64,000 nt of DNA, from positions 2,223,001 to 2,287,000 of the forward strand of contig NZ_CP017147.1 in the NCBI RefSeq assembly GCF_001741865.1. Reading direction: 5' to 3'. The translations under genes were made by a program, and so were the position numbers. The notes beneath the pieces are model-generated. The model saw nothing but the letters and a program-made list of their open reading frames with translations. It made no database searches and was not told the DNA's origin. This document shows positions 51,204-59,313 of this stretch, in pieces. Positions within the stretch are counted from its first letter, which is position 1, and each line of letters opens with the position of its first letter. Source of the DNA: Bosea vaviloviae. Lineage in GTDB: Bacteria > Pseudomonadota > Alphaproteobacteria > Rhizobiales > Beijerinckiaceae.

Positions 51204-52457
51204 ATGGCCCAGCTCAGCAAGGACGAGGAAGCGTTCGGCGCGTTGATGAGCGTCGCGCAGGCGGCCGAGCGCGCCGGCTCCCTGGTCGCGCCATTGGCCG
51301 GAGCGCAGAATGTCGCGCTCGCCGAGGCCGATGGCCGCGTCCTGGCGCGGGATATCGTGGCGAGGCTCGACCTGCCGCCCTTCGCCAATTCGGCTGTCGA
51401 TGGCTATGCCGTGCGCTTCGCCGATCTGGCCCCCGCTGGCGAAAGCCGCCTGCGCCTGTCGGGCCGGGTCGCGGCGGGAGCGGATGCCTCGGGCACCGCG
51501 ACGGCTGGCGTCGCGGTGCGGGTCTTCACCGGCGCACCGATGCCGCCGGGCGCCGATACCGTCTTCATGCAGGAGGATGTCGGGCTCGAGGACGGCTTCG
51601 TCAGGCTGCCGGCCGGTCTGAGAATCGGCGCCAATGCCCGCCCGGCGGGCGAGGATATCGCATGTGGCGAGACCGCCCTGAAGGCCGGGCAGCGTCTGCG
51701 GCCGCAGGATCTCGCGCTCTTGGCGGCACTCGGACTGATCGAAGTGAGCGTTCATCGCCGGCCGCGCGTCGCGATCTTCTCGACCGGCGACGAACTGAGC
51801 GAGCCGGGCGAAGCGCTCGCGCCCGCGGCGATCTACGACGCTAATCGTAGCCTGCTGCGCGCCATGGTCGCGCGCGCCGGCGCGGAGGTCGTCGATCTCG
51901 GCATCCTGCGCGACGAACCCGTCGGCCTGGCGCAGCGTTTGTCCGAGGCGGCTGCCTCCTGCGATCTGATCCTGACCTCGGGCGGCGTCTCGACCGGCGA
52001 GGAGGACCACGTCAAGGCGGCGGTCGAGCGCGCCGGCTCGCTGGCGTTCTGGCGCATCGGCATCAAGCCCGGCCGCCCCGTCGCGATGGGGCTCGTCGGG
52101 GCCACGCCCTTCATCGGCTTGCCCGGCAATCCGGTCGCGGTCTTCGTCACCTTCGCCTTCGTCGCGCGGCCGCTGCTCGCGCGGCTTGCGGGCGCTCATT
52201 TTGTCGCGCCGACACCGCTGCCGGTGCGGCTCGGCTTTCCCTACGCCAAGAAGGCGGGCCGGCGCGAATATGTCCGGGTCTCGCTGACGCCTGCGGCCGA
52301 CGGCGTCATGGTCGCGCGCAAGCACCCGCAGAACGGCGCCGGCGTCCTGACCTCATTGACCCGGACCGACGGGCTGGTCGAGCTCACTGAGGCTCTGACA
52401 CGGATCGAGGAGGGGACGATCGCGCCCTTCTTCGCCTATGGCCTGCTGATCGGCTGA
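51204..52457 (+). CDS. moeA: Molybdopterin molybdenumtransferase MoeA
   Basis: A 417-residue enzyme that inserts molybdate into adenylylated molybdopterin. Typical blocks are LDLPPFANSAVDGYAVRF (near residue 55), FTGAPMPPGADTVFMQED, RPAGEDI, the MoCF-domain motifs FSTGDELSEPGE and LTSGGVSTGEEDHVK, and GLPGNPVAVFVTF. ATG 51204 has GGAGTGAGGA ahead. With mobB it forms a cofactor operon located directly behind the formate dehydrogenase genes. Confidence 0.95.
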   Translation: MAQLSKDEEAFGALMSVAQAAERAGSLVAPLAGAQNVALAEADGRVLARDIVARLDLPPFANSAVDGYAVRFADLAPAGESRLRLSGRVAAGADASGTATAGVAVRVFTGAPMPPGADTVFMQEDVGLEDGFVRLPAGLRIGANARPAGEDIACGETALKAGQRLRPQDLALLAALGLIEVSVHRRPRVAIFSTGDELSEPGEALAPAAIYDANRSLLRAMVARAGAEVVDLGILRDEPVGLAQRLSEAAASCDLILTSGGVSTGEEDHVKAAVERAGSLAFWRIGIKPGRPVAMGLVGATPFIGLPGNPVAVFVTFAFVARPLLARLAGAHFVAPTPLPVRLGFPYAKKAGRREYVRVSLTPAADGVMVARKHPQNGAGVLTSLTRTDGLVELTEALTRIEEGTIAPFFAYGLLIG

Positions 52458-52465
52458 GGAGCAGC

Positions 52466-52512
52466 GCGTTTTCGAGCGAAGCGGACACCGGTTCGCGTGA
52501 AGAAACCGCGTT
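52466..52512. repeat. Family H element
   Basis: GCGTTTTCGAGCGAAGCGGA through CACCGGTTCGCGTGAAGAAA to CCGCGTT. The outer ends GCGTTTTC and GAAACCGC form imperfect arms and the centre is ACCGGT. A reversed relative lies at 13853-13920. Confidence 0.65.
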
Positions 52513-52556
52513 AAAACAAAAGGCTGGAGCCTGCTGTCCTCACTCGGAAACACCGC

Positions 52557-52660
52557 GTCATCCTGGACAAGCGGCGGAGCCGCGCAGCTCAGGGATCCAT
52601 CGGAGAGCGCAGTTCCCTACGATGGATCCCGGGCCGCCGCTTCGCTACGCCCAGGATGAC
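52557..52660. repeat. Family A intergenic palindrome, copy 4
   Basis: Arms GTCATCCTGG (52557-52566) and CCAGGATGAC (52651-52660), with inner GGGATCCATCGGAGAGCGCA and ACGATGGATCCCGGG. The preceding bases ACTCGGAAACACCGC also match the flank of copy 2 (ACTCGGAAACTCCGC before 35131), so the repeat unit is larger than the palindrome. Confidence 0.88.
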
Positions 52661-52696
52661 GGTGCGTTTCTAAGCCTAAAATGCATGCTCCAGGGC

Positions 52697-53470
52697 TCAA
52701 TCCCTGCGGAAGACGACGCTGGACAACCAGCCGAGGAAGAGCGCGAGCGCGACGGTCGCGAGGCCGTAGAGCAGGGAATGCTCAAAGGCGCCCGTGGCGA
52801 GGCGCTGCTCGATGCCGGATTTGACCACCTCGAAATTGGTCGATTGCCGGGCCAGCGGCACGCCGCCGGAATAGAGCACGATATCGATCTCGTAGGAGCC
52901 GGTCGGCGCCGTGGCCGGCACCGGGATCGGCGCGCTGAACAGCGTGTTGGAGAGGAAGGTGACGCCGCGCGCCTCCTGGGAATAGAGCCCCTTCTCCTCG
53001 AGGATGCGGATCATGCCGTCCTTGAAGCGCGCTGTCGTCCGGCCGAAATCGAGCCCGGGATCAGGCAGGCGTTGGGCGTTTTCGAGGCCTATCCGCTCGC
53101 GTCGCGCGGTCTCCTCGCTCATGATCTCGTTGAGCGGCCGGTTGCTCGCCACCGCCAGGAAGACCGAGTTGTCGGGAAAGCGCCGCTGGGTGCGGTTGAT
53201 CCAGATCGGCCCGAGCCGCTCCTTTTCACGCACCAGCAGCATGCGCCGCGGGCCGCGCACGGTGACGATGATGTCGTAGGGATCGCCCCGCGCGGCGGTG
53301 CGCCCGTCGCGCTCGACCAGCCCGAAGACCGTGAGCTGGTCGCCGGTGTAGTTGGAGTTGATCTGGATCTGATGGCTCGACATCGCCGCGATCAATGTCT
53401 CGGCGCGCGCCGGGGCGGCCGTGAGCGCGGCCAGTACCGCCAGCAGCAGGATTGTAAGGGAGCGTCTCAT
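52697..53470 (-). CDS. TIGR02186-type periplasmic/membrane protein
   Basis: A 257-residue protein with a signal peptide (MRRSLTILLLAVLAALTAAP, cleavage after ARA), then a beta-rich domain containing LIAAMSSHQIQINSNYTGDQ, LTVFGLVERDGRTA and DIIVTVRGPRRMLLVREKER, and one C-terminal membrane helix LLYGLATVALALFLGWLSSV. It matches the uncharacterised family TIGR02186, which regularly accompanies TauE/SafE-type exporters. The ATG at 53470 overlaps the stop of the exporter gene by four bases. It probably works as its periplasmic partner. Confidence 0.8.
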   Translation of the reverse strand: MRRSLTILLLAVLAALTAAPARAETLIAAMSSHQIQINSNYTGDQLTVFGLVERDGRTAARGDPYDIIVTVRGPRRMLLVREKERLGPIWINRTQRRFPDNSVFLAVASNRPLNEIMSEETARRERIGLENAQRLPDPGLDFGRTTARFKDGMIRILEEKGLYSQEARGVTFLSNTLFSAPIPVPATAPTGSYEIDIVLYSGGVPLARQSTNFEVVKSGIEQRLATGAFEHSLLYGLATVALALFLGWLSSVVFRRD

Positions 53471-54396
53471 CGGATGCCCTCCGTCACGATCACGGAGAAG
53501 GGTTCGGTCGGCGCGATGAACAATTCGATGGCGAAGCGCAGGCCCACGGAAAGGATCAGCAGCGCCAGCAACAGGCGGAAGGAATCGACATTGAGGTTGC
53601 GCGCCGCCCGCCCGCCGAACTGTGCGCCGATGACGCCGCCCAGCAGCAGGAGAACCGCCAGGATCAGGTCGACCGACTGGTTGGTCAGCGCGTGCAGGAT
53701 GGTCGCGCCGGTCATCGTCACCAGGATCTGGAACAGCGAGGTGCCGACGACGACGGCGGTCGGGATGCGGAAGAAATAGATCAGCGCCGGCACCAGGATG
53801 AAGCCGCCGCCGACGCCGAGCACCGCGCCGATGAAGCCGATCACGACCGCCAGCAGTGCAATCGGGATCACGCTGGCGTAGAGCTGGGAGCGGTAGAAGC
53901 GCATCCGCAGCGGCAGGCCCATCCACCAGGGATGCGTTCCTGCCCGCCGCCGCAACCGCGCCGGTCGGCCCGCCCGCACGCGCCACATCGCCCGCAGGGC
54001 GTCGTAGAGCATCAGGCCGCCGATGATCGTGAACAGGGTCACATAGGAGAGGGTGATGACGAGCTCGAGCTGGCCGAGCCTGCGCATCAGGTTGAAGAAC
54101 AGCACGCCGAGCACGGTGCCCAATATGCCGCCGGCGACAAGGACGCCGCCGAGCTTGAAGTCGAGCGCGCGCCTTCGCCAATAGGTCAGGACGCCGGTGG
54201 TCGAGGAGCCGGCGACCTGCGCGGCGACGGTCGCGACCGCGACCGCGGGCGGAATGTCGAGGAAGATCAGGAGCGGCGTCAGCAGGAAGCCGCCGCCGAC
54301 GCCGAACAGGCCGGAGATGAAGCCGACCGCGCCGCTGAGGCCCAGCACCATCAGGATGCTGATCGGGAGTTCGGCGATCGGAAGGTAGATCTGCAC
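53467..54396 (-). CDS. TSUP-family (TauE/SafE) membrane exporter
   Basis: A 309-residue inner-membrane protein with about eight helices and the internal duplication of the TSUP family: GFISGLFGVGGGFLLTPLLI near residue 25 and GFIGAVLGVGGGFILVPALI near residue 188. The family exports sulfite, sulfoacetate or related organosulfur anions. A basic cytoplasmic loop (RVRAGRPARLRRRAG) joins the halves. It forms a coupled pair with the TIGR02186 gene. The substrate is not determined; sulfur compounds fit the sulfur-carrier genes farther left, but this link is weak. Confidence 0.9.
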   Translation of the reverse strand: MQIYLPIAELPISILMVLGLSGAVGFISGLFGVGGGFLLTPLLIFLDIPPAVAVATVAAQVAGSSTTGVLTYWRRRALDFKLGGVLVAGGILGTVLGVLFFNLMRRLGQLELVITLSYVTLFTIIGGLMLYDALRAMWRVRAGRPARLRRRAGTHPWWMGLPLRMRFYRSQLYASVIPIALLAVVIGFIGAVLGVGGGFILVPALIYFFRIPTAVVVGTSLFQILVTMTGATILHALTNQSVDLILAVLLLLGGVIGAQFGGRAARNLNVDSFRLLLALLILSVGLRFAIELFIAPTEPFSVIVTEGIR

Positions 54397-54612
54397 CCTT
54401 GGTCCTCGCGTCCCGGCGCGCTTTTGCTGAAGCCCGGCGCCGGATCGTTCCAGATTGCACCAATCGGGTTAGACAAATCCTTATCGTTGCGAAAAAGGGA
54501 GTTTTGTCCCGGCCGGTGACTGGAGGCTTCGTCCCGTCATGGCGCTCCAACGCGTCGAAACCGTGACGCTGAACGCGAAAGCAGGCGCTTTCGCGCCTGT
54601 CATGCCGTCGGT

Positions 54613-57600
54613 TCAGCCATGCGCCGGCTTGGCGGGTTTTTTGGTGGTCGCGCTCGGCGCCTCGTCCCAGCCCTTGATGGGTGGGGCCACGTCGTTGGCG
54701 GTGGCTTCGAGCGCCTTGGGCTTCCAGCTCTCGGCGGCGGCCTTGGCGGTGGCGAGATCACCAGGGCTCAGGCGCTGGGCGACCTCGTCGCGCTTGCGGC
54801 TGGCGTCCTCGTCGCCCTGGGCGGCGGCGATGGAGAACCAGAGATAGGATTGGCCGAGATCGGTCGGCGCACCGAGGCCGCGCCCGAGCAGGATGGCGAG
54901 GTTGTACTGGCTGTCGCGTACGCCCAGTTCGGCCGCCTTGCGGAACCACTCCGTCGCGGTGGCGTAGTCGGGCTTGCCGGAGGCGCCTTCGGCATGCAGC
55001 ACGGCGAGGTTGTGCATCGCCTTGGCGTTGCCGCGCTCGGCGGCGCGCGTGTACCAGACCCGCGCCAGCGAGGCGTCGCGCGTGGTGCCGATGCCCTTCT
55101 CGAACATATTGCCGAGGCGGAACTGGGCCGGGGCGAGCCCGGCCACGGCGGCGCGCTCGAACAGGCGCAGCGCCAGCTTGGGGTCGCGGGCAGGGCCCGG
55201 GCCGTCGGCCGCGCGGCTGGCGACCTCATAGACCGCGCGTGCATCGCCCGCGAGCGCTGCCTTGCGCAGGCCCACGCTGCCGAGCCCGGTCGGGAGGTCG
55301 TCGACGCCCGTGACCATCAGGACGGCGGTCTGGACGGGAGGCGCGGAAGCGGCCGGAAGCGGCTCGGCAGCCGGAGCGGCTTCCGGAATGGTGATGGCGG
55401 CCTGGGTTGGGCTCATGAAGGCGGGCGCCGTGCTGATCGTCGGAGCAGGCACGGGCGGGAGGGCGGAAGTCTGGTCTTTGGCGGGCGTCGGCGTCGCCGG
55501 GACGGGAGCCGGAGCCGTCGGCACTGCTGGGATGTCGACCGCCTCGGCGCTGACCGGCTTGCCCGTGCCGCCGCCTTGCAGCGCGCCGGTCACGACATGA
55601 GCGGTGCCCATGGCGAGTACGAGCGCGGCGAGGCCGAGCAGGAGCGGCTTGCGGCGCTTCTCCATGATCTCCTTAAGGCGGCCACTGCCCTTGGCGGGCT
55701 CGCTCGTCGCGGCCGGAGAGGTGGTGGCTTCGGTCGCGGCCTTGGCGGAGCGCCTTGCCGCGGCGATCAGGCTCTGGCGGACCGATTGCGCGTCCTGCGG
55801 CGCGGTGGTGGTGCTGACGCGTGGGCGGCCTGAGCCGGGCTCCAGCGGCAGATCGAGCGAGGCCGCGACTGGCGAGGATGCCTCGGGCTGGCCCGCGCGC
55901 GGGCGCTCGGCGGCGATGCGGTCTGCGGCGATACGGTCTTCTTGGGCGATGCTGAGGCTTGCGGCCGGCTCCGGCATACGGGCGGTGGACTGCGCCTGCT
56001 CGGCATGGCGGGGCGGCATCACCGCGCGCGGCGCCGGCCCTTGCCGCTCGGCGGCAAGTTCGGCCTCGATGCTGGCGAGCCGCGAGATCACGGTTTCAAG
56101 CGTCTGGTGGACGGCGCCGATTGCGTCCTGCGTCTCGCGCCCGGAGGAGACATGGGTGTCGCGCAGGCCCGAGAGCAGGTTGCTGATCTCGGCGATGCCG
56201 CTGGCCGGCCCGCCCTTGGTCCCCATATCGGCCATGGCGGCACGTGCCGCGCGCTCGGCGGCGGCGGTGGTGTCCTGCCGCAGCGTCTGCAGATGGACGA
56301 CGAGATCCTGCAATGTCCGCTCGATGCCGGTCTCGGCGGAGCGCGTCGCCGCGGCGGTGTCGAGCCGTTGGGCGAGGCCGGAGATCTGCTGCTCCAGTGC
56401 GTCGAAGGCGTCGGTTTCCGCACCGGGGCGGCCAGCCTCGTCGATCTTCTCGGCGAGTCCGCGCAGCATGTCCTCGATGGGGCGCAGATCGACGCGGGCG
56501 ACTTGCGGGCCTTTGCCCTCGCTGATGAGCTGGGACAGGTTGCTCGCCGCAGCCAGGCTCTCGATGCGGCCGGCCAGGGCCTCGATCTGCCGCGTCACGG
56601 CCACCGGGCCCTGCTCGGCCAGGGTCTCGATGCTCTCCTGCAGGGCGTCGATGCGACTCTCGAGCTGGTCGGGCTGTCGGCCGGCCATGTCTTTGCCAGC
56701 CATGTCCTCCAGCCGGATAACCAGCGCCTCGATGCGATCGGACAGGACGTGCGAGACACCGCGTCCCGAGGCGTCCATTTCGTTGAGCCGCGCCGAGAGC
56801 TGCTCTGCCTGGGCGTTGATCACCTCGGGCCGCATCGCCGGCAAGGTCTCGATCTTGTCGGCCAGATTCTCGATCTGCCGCGACAGCGAGGTCAGCTGCG
56901 TGGGATCGGCCTGACGGTCATGGGCGCGGTCGGACAGGATGGCGTTGCGCACGTCCTCGATCGCCTGCGAGAGGCTGCGGATCTCGCGCCCGTCCGGCTG
57001 TGCTTCGCGCAATTGCGACAGCTCCGTGGACAGCGACGAGATCTGCCGCGAAAGGGTGTCCATGCGGGGGTCGGCGGCCGGCGCCCGCACCATGTCGCGC
57101 AATTCGGCGATATCGCGCAGGACCGGGGCGATGACGCTGCGGTCGCCGCCGCGCGCGACGAGCGCATCGACCTTGGCGGCGAGATGGGCGATTTCGAGCT
57201 CGAAGCGCTGATAGCCCTCGGCCGAACGCTCCTGCGACAGGCGCGAGACGTCCGACTCGATCCGCGCCAGCGGCTTCATGATCGGGTCCAGGCGATCGTG
57301 CTTGTCGAGCTTGTCGAGCCGCGCGCCGAGATCGGCCAGCATCGCCTCGATCGGGTTGCCCTGGATCGGGGCTGAAGCAGAGGCCGGACGCTGGGCCGGC
57401 GTGGCGCGCATGCGTTGAGGCGGTGCCTCCGCCTCCGGCGAGGCGGGCACGATCCGGTTGCTCAGCTCGCGCAGATCCTGGCGCAGCGCCGCGATCCGGT
57501 TTTCCGGGACCGAGCGGCGCGCCGGCTGGGCTTGCCCGTCGACGTCGAGGGCGCGCTGGCGGGTGCGGATGTCGTTCACGGCCTCGGCCAGGCCGTCGCG

Positions 57601-58176
57601 GCTGAAGGCGAGGCGCGGGGCCGGCATCGGCTTGGCATGGGTCTGGGCCTGCTGCGCTTCGCTGGCCTTGCGCTCCATCTCGACGAGACGCTCGCCCATG
57701 GTCTTGATCGCATCGGCGATGACGCTGGTCGCGCGCTCCTGGCGCTCGGCGGCGGCGCGCTCGCTGGAGGTGATGCGGCTTTCGGTCTTCTCGATCCAGC
57801 GGGTGATCGAATCGAGCGCGCCGGCCGTCTTGGCGCTGGATTCGCGGGTCAGGCGCTCGGCGGCGGCCGCCTGATTGATCACGGCGTCGATCTCGCCGCG
57901 CGAGAGCTCATTGGCGCCCTGTTGGGCGGCGCTGGCGGCCGCATAGGGCGAGGTGTCCATCTGTCCCTGGGACAGCTTGGCGAGGCGCTCCGAAAGCGCT
58001 GCGATGTCGAGCTGCTCGGGGGCGGCCTGCTCGGGCTCCGTCTCGGCGGCTTCGTCGCGAATCTTGTTATCGAGCCATTCGCCAAGCGTCATGCCGGCGC
58101 GGCGGGCTGCGGCTTTCGCTGCGTCGCGGGTGCGCGGATCGACGCCCTTGACGCTCCAGGGCAAGCTAGTGGCCAT
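54613..58176 (-). CDS. PodJ-like coiled-coil membrane protein with C-terminal Sel1 repeats
   Basis: A 1187-residue protein. The N-terminus WSVKGVDPRTRDAAKAAARR and AGMTLGEWLDNKI is the conserved start of alphaproteobacterial PodJ-like localisation factors. Residues about 60-770 are a long Gln/Glu/Arg-rich coiled-coil with recurring ALSERL, RIEALV and LSRQI heptad-like units. One membrane helix follows at about 842-862 (LLLGLAALVLAMGTAHVV), then a Pro/Ala linker and about four Sel1 (TPR-like) repeats at 975-1139 (AQFRLGNMFEKGIGTTRD, AMHNLAVLHAEG). It is expected to localise at the pole or septum with the Sel1 part in the periplasm, organising polar growth or cell-wall enzymes. Confidence 0.85.
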   Translation of the reverse strand: MATSLPWSVKGVDPRTRDAAKAAARRAGMTLGEWLDNKIRDEAAETEPEQAAPEQLDIAALSERLAKLSQGQMDTSPYAAASAAQQGANELSRGEIDAVINQAAAAERLTRESSAKTAGALDSITRWIEKTESRITSSERAAAERQERATSVIADAIKTMGERLVEMERKASEAQQAQTHAKPMPAPRLAFSRDGLAEAVNDIRTRQRALDVDGQAQPARRSVPENRIAALRQDLRELSNRIVPASPEAEAPPQRMRATPAQRPASASAPIQGNPIEAMLADLGARLDKLDKHDRLDPIMKPLARIESDVSRLSQERSAEGYQRFELEIAHLAAKVDALVARGGDRSVIAPVLRDIAELRDMVRAPAADPRMDTLSRQISSLSTELSQLREAQPDGREIRSLSQAIEDVRNAILSDRAHDRQADPTQLTSLSRQIENLADKIETLPAMRPEVINAQAEQLSARLNEMDASGRGVSHVLSDRIEALVIRLEDMAGKDMAGRQPDQLESRIDALQESIETLAEQGPVAVTRQIEALAGRIESLAAASNLSQLISEGKGPQVARVDLRPIEDMLRGLAEKIDEAGRPGAETDAFDALEQQISGLAQRLDTAAATRSAETGIERTLQDLVVHLQTLRQDTTAAAERAARAAMADMGTKGGPASGIAEISNLLSGLRDTHVSSGRETQDAIGAVHQTLETVISRLASIEAELAAERQGPAPRAVMPPRHAEQAQSTARMPEPAASLSIAQEDRIAADRIAAERPRAGQPEASSPVAASLDLPLEPGSGRPRVSTTTAPQDAQSVRQSLIAAARRSAKAATEATTSPAATSEPAKGSGRLKEIMEKRRKPLLLGLAALVLAMGTAHVVTGALQGGGTGKPVSAEAVDIPAVPTAPAPVPATPTPAKDQTSALPPVPAPTISTAPAFMSPTQAAITIPEAAPAAEPLPAASAPPVQTAVLMVTGVDDLPTGLGSVGLRKAALAGDARAVYEVASRAADGPGPARDPKLALRLFERAAVAGLAPAQFRLGNMFEKGIGTTRDASLARVWYTRAAERGNAKAMHNLAVLHAEGASGKPDYATATEWFRKAAELGVRDSQYNLAILLGRGLGAPTDLGQSYLWFSIAAAQGDEDASRKRDEVAQRLSPGDLATAKAAAESWKPKALEATANDVAPPIKGWDEAPSATTKKPAKPAHG

Positions 58177-58540
58177 GTTGTCGCTCGCCTACGGGGCTCG
58201 TCCTCATCGGAAAGGCGCGGGCCCCTGACACCGCTGCTTTCCTTGCGAATGTGGCGATCCGTGAAGATTACGTTGCTGCTGACAGGACGCCGATCCGCAG
58301 AGCAGACTTTTGGCGACCGTGGTAAACAGTCAGTTAAGATTGTGGCGTCGGGAGTTAATTTTTTACGAACGGCCGCTAAGGCCGGTCCCGCGCGGGGCGC
58401 GTATAACGGTAACTTACCTGACGGAAGCGTCATATTACCTGACGCAAGGGGAAGCAGCCGGCTATGCGTTGTCGGACGGAAGATCGCCACCTGCATGGTC
58501 GGCGTTCCCGAGCCCCCCAACCTGCAAGGAATGCACCCCT
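58177..58540. other. 364-bp gap: leader and operator region of the MerR gene
   Basis: Divergent control region between the PodJ-like and MerR genes. It is AT-richer around 58300-58365 and carries the repeated TTACCTGACG motif at 58414-58448. A frame is open from 58310 into the MerR gene but has no ribosome site. No other gene was found. Confidence 0.6.
58414..58448 (+). promoter_or_regulatory. Repeated operator-like motif before the MerR gene
   Basis: TTACCTGACGGAAG (58414-58427) recurs as TTACCTGACGCAAG (58435-58448), 21 bp apart, i.e. two helical turns. The first copy continues into an inverted repeat TGACG-GAAG-CGTCA (58419-58432). This looks like two sites for one dimeric regulator, possibly the MerR protein itself. 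Confidence 0.5.
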
Positions 58541-59002
58541 ATGTCGCGCCCAAGCTTCGCTTTGGCGGCTGCCTCGACTCATGAAGGCCGCTCGCCCAAC
58601 CCTGCCGCCACCGAGACCGAATCGGTCGGTGGCTTCACCATCAGCGATCTCGCCCGTGATTTCGATGTGACCCTTCGTACGCTGCGCTTCTATGAGTCGC
58701 GTGGCCTGCTCGCTCCGGCCCGCTCCGGCATGACCCGGATCTATTCGAGCCGCGACCGCGCTCGCCTGGCCCTGATCCTGAAGGGCAAGCAACTCGGGTT
58801 CACGCTGGTCGAGATCCGCGCGATGCTCGCCAATGAAGAGAAGAAGGGCGAGGCCGCCGAGGGTTCGGCGTCCGTTGGCGGCCTGCAGCTCAGCCATGAG
58901 CAGGTCACGGAGCAGCTCGAACTGCTGCGCAGCCAGCGCAAGGAGATCGAGGAAGCGATCGCCGAGCTGGAAGCGACGCAAGCTCGCTTCCGCAAGGCCT
59001 GA
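58541..59002 (+). CDS. MerR-family transcriptional regulator
   Basis: A 153-residue regulator with an unusual 28-residue N-terminal tail before the winged helix (FTISDLARDFDVTLRTLRFY, then ESRGLLAPARSGMTRIYSSR). A dimerisation coiled coil follows at about 110-150 (HEQVTEQLELLRSQRKEIEE). It has no C-terminal metal-binding cysteines, so it is not a heavy-metal sensor. Related MerR proteins of alphaproteobacteria and pseudomonads control acyl-CoA degradation genes; here it stands directly upstream of a beta-oxidation operon. The start at 58541 is preferred; AAGGA lies 12 bases ahead. Confidence 0.88.
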   Translation: MSRPSFALAAASTHEGRSPNPAATETESVGGFTISDLARDFDVTLRTLRFYESRGLLAPARSGMTRIYSSRDRARLALILKGKQLGFTLVEIRAMLANEEKKGEAAEGSASVGGLQLSHEQVTEQLELLRSQRKEIEEAIAELEATQARFRKA

Positions 59003-59102
59003 GCGCCTTCGATCAGGATATGAGGCGCCTTTGAAGGGCAGGATGCGAGAAGTGGGGGCCGATTTTTCGCAGTAGCCAGCTTTCAAGGAATTCCGTCTCT
59101 CC

Positions 59103-59138
59103 GCAAAAAGCCCCGGGCAGCCGCCCGGGGCTTTTTGC
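59103..59138. terminator. Strong bidirectional Rho-independent terminator
   Basis: GCAAAAAGCCCCGGGC (59103-59118) and GCCCGGGGCTTTTTGC (59123-59138) are perfect 16-bp arms around a four-base loop, with A and T runs on the two sides. It isolates the MerR gene from the downstream operon. Confidence 0.92.
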
Positions 59139-59233
59139 TGTCTTGGCGCTGTTGCGCGCCGCGCCGAAGGGTGGTCCGATTGCGCATGAGGCCATTGCCT
59201 CTTTTCCAGACTCGCCTTGCCAAGCTTGCCCTG

Positions 59234-59253
59234 ATAGTTTACATGTGAACTAT
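59234..59253. promoter_or_regulatory. 20-bp near-perfect palindromic operator candidate
   Basis: ATAGTTTACATGTGAACTAT reads the same on both strands except for one mismatched pair (positions 7 and 14). It lies about 55-60 bp before the acyl-CoA dehydrogenase start, where a repressor or MerR-type activator would act. Confidence 0.6.
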
Positions 59254-59313
59254 TCCGATGTGGCCCCCGCGGTGATCTGGCGGGCCGGCGTCGCGACGAG
59301 AGGGAGGATGAAC

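Larger units (their letters stand above)
59003..59313. other. 311-bp gap: terminator of the MerR gene and promoter region of the beta-oxidation operon
   Basis: It contains the strong hairpin terminator at 59103-59138 and the palindromic operator candidate at 59234-59253. No gene-like frame. Confidence 0.7.
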
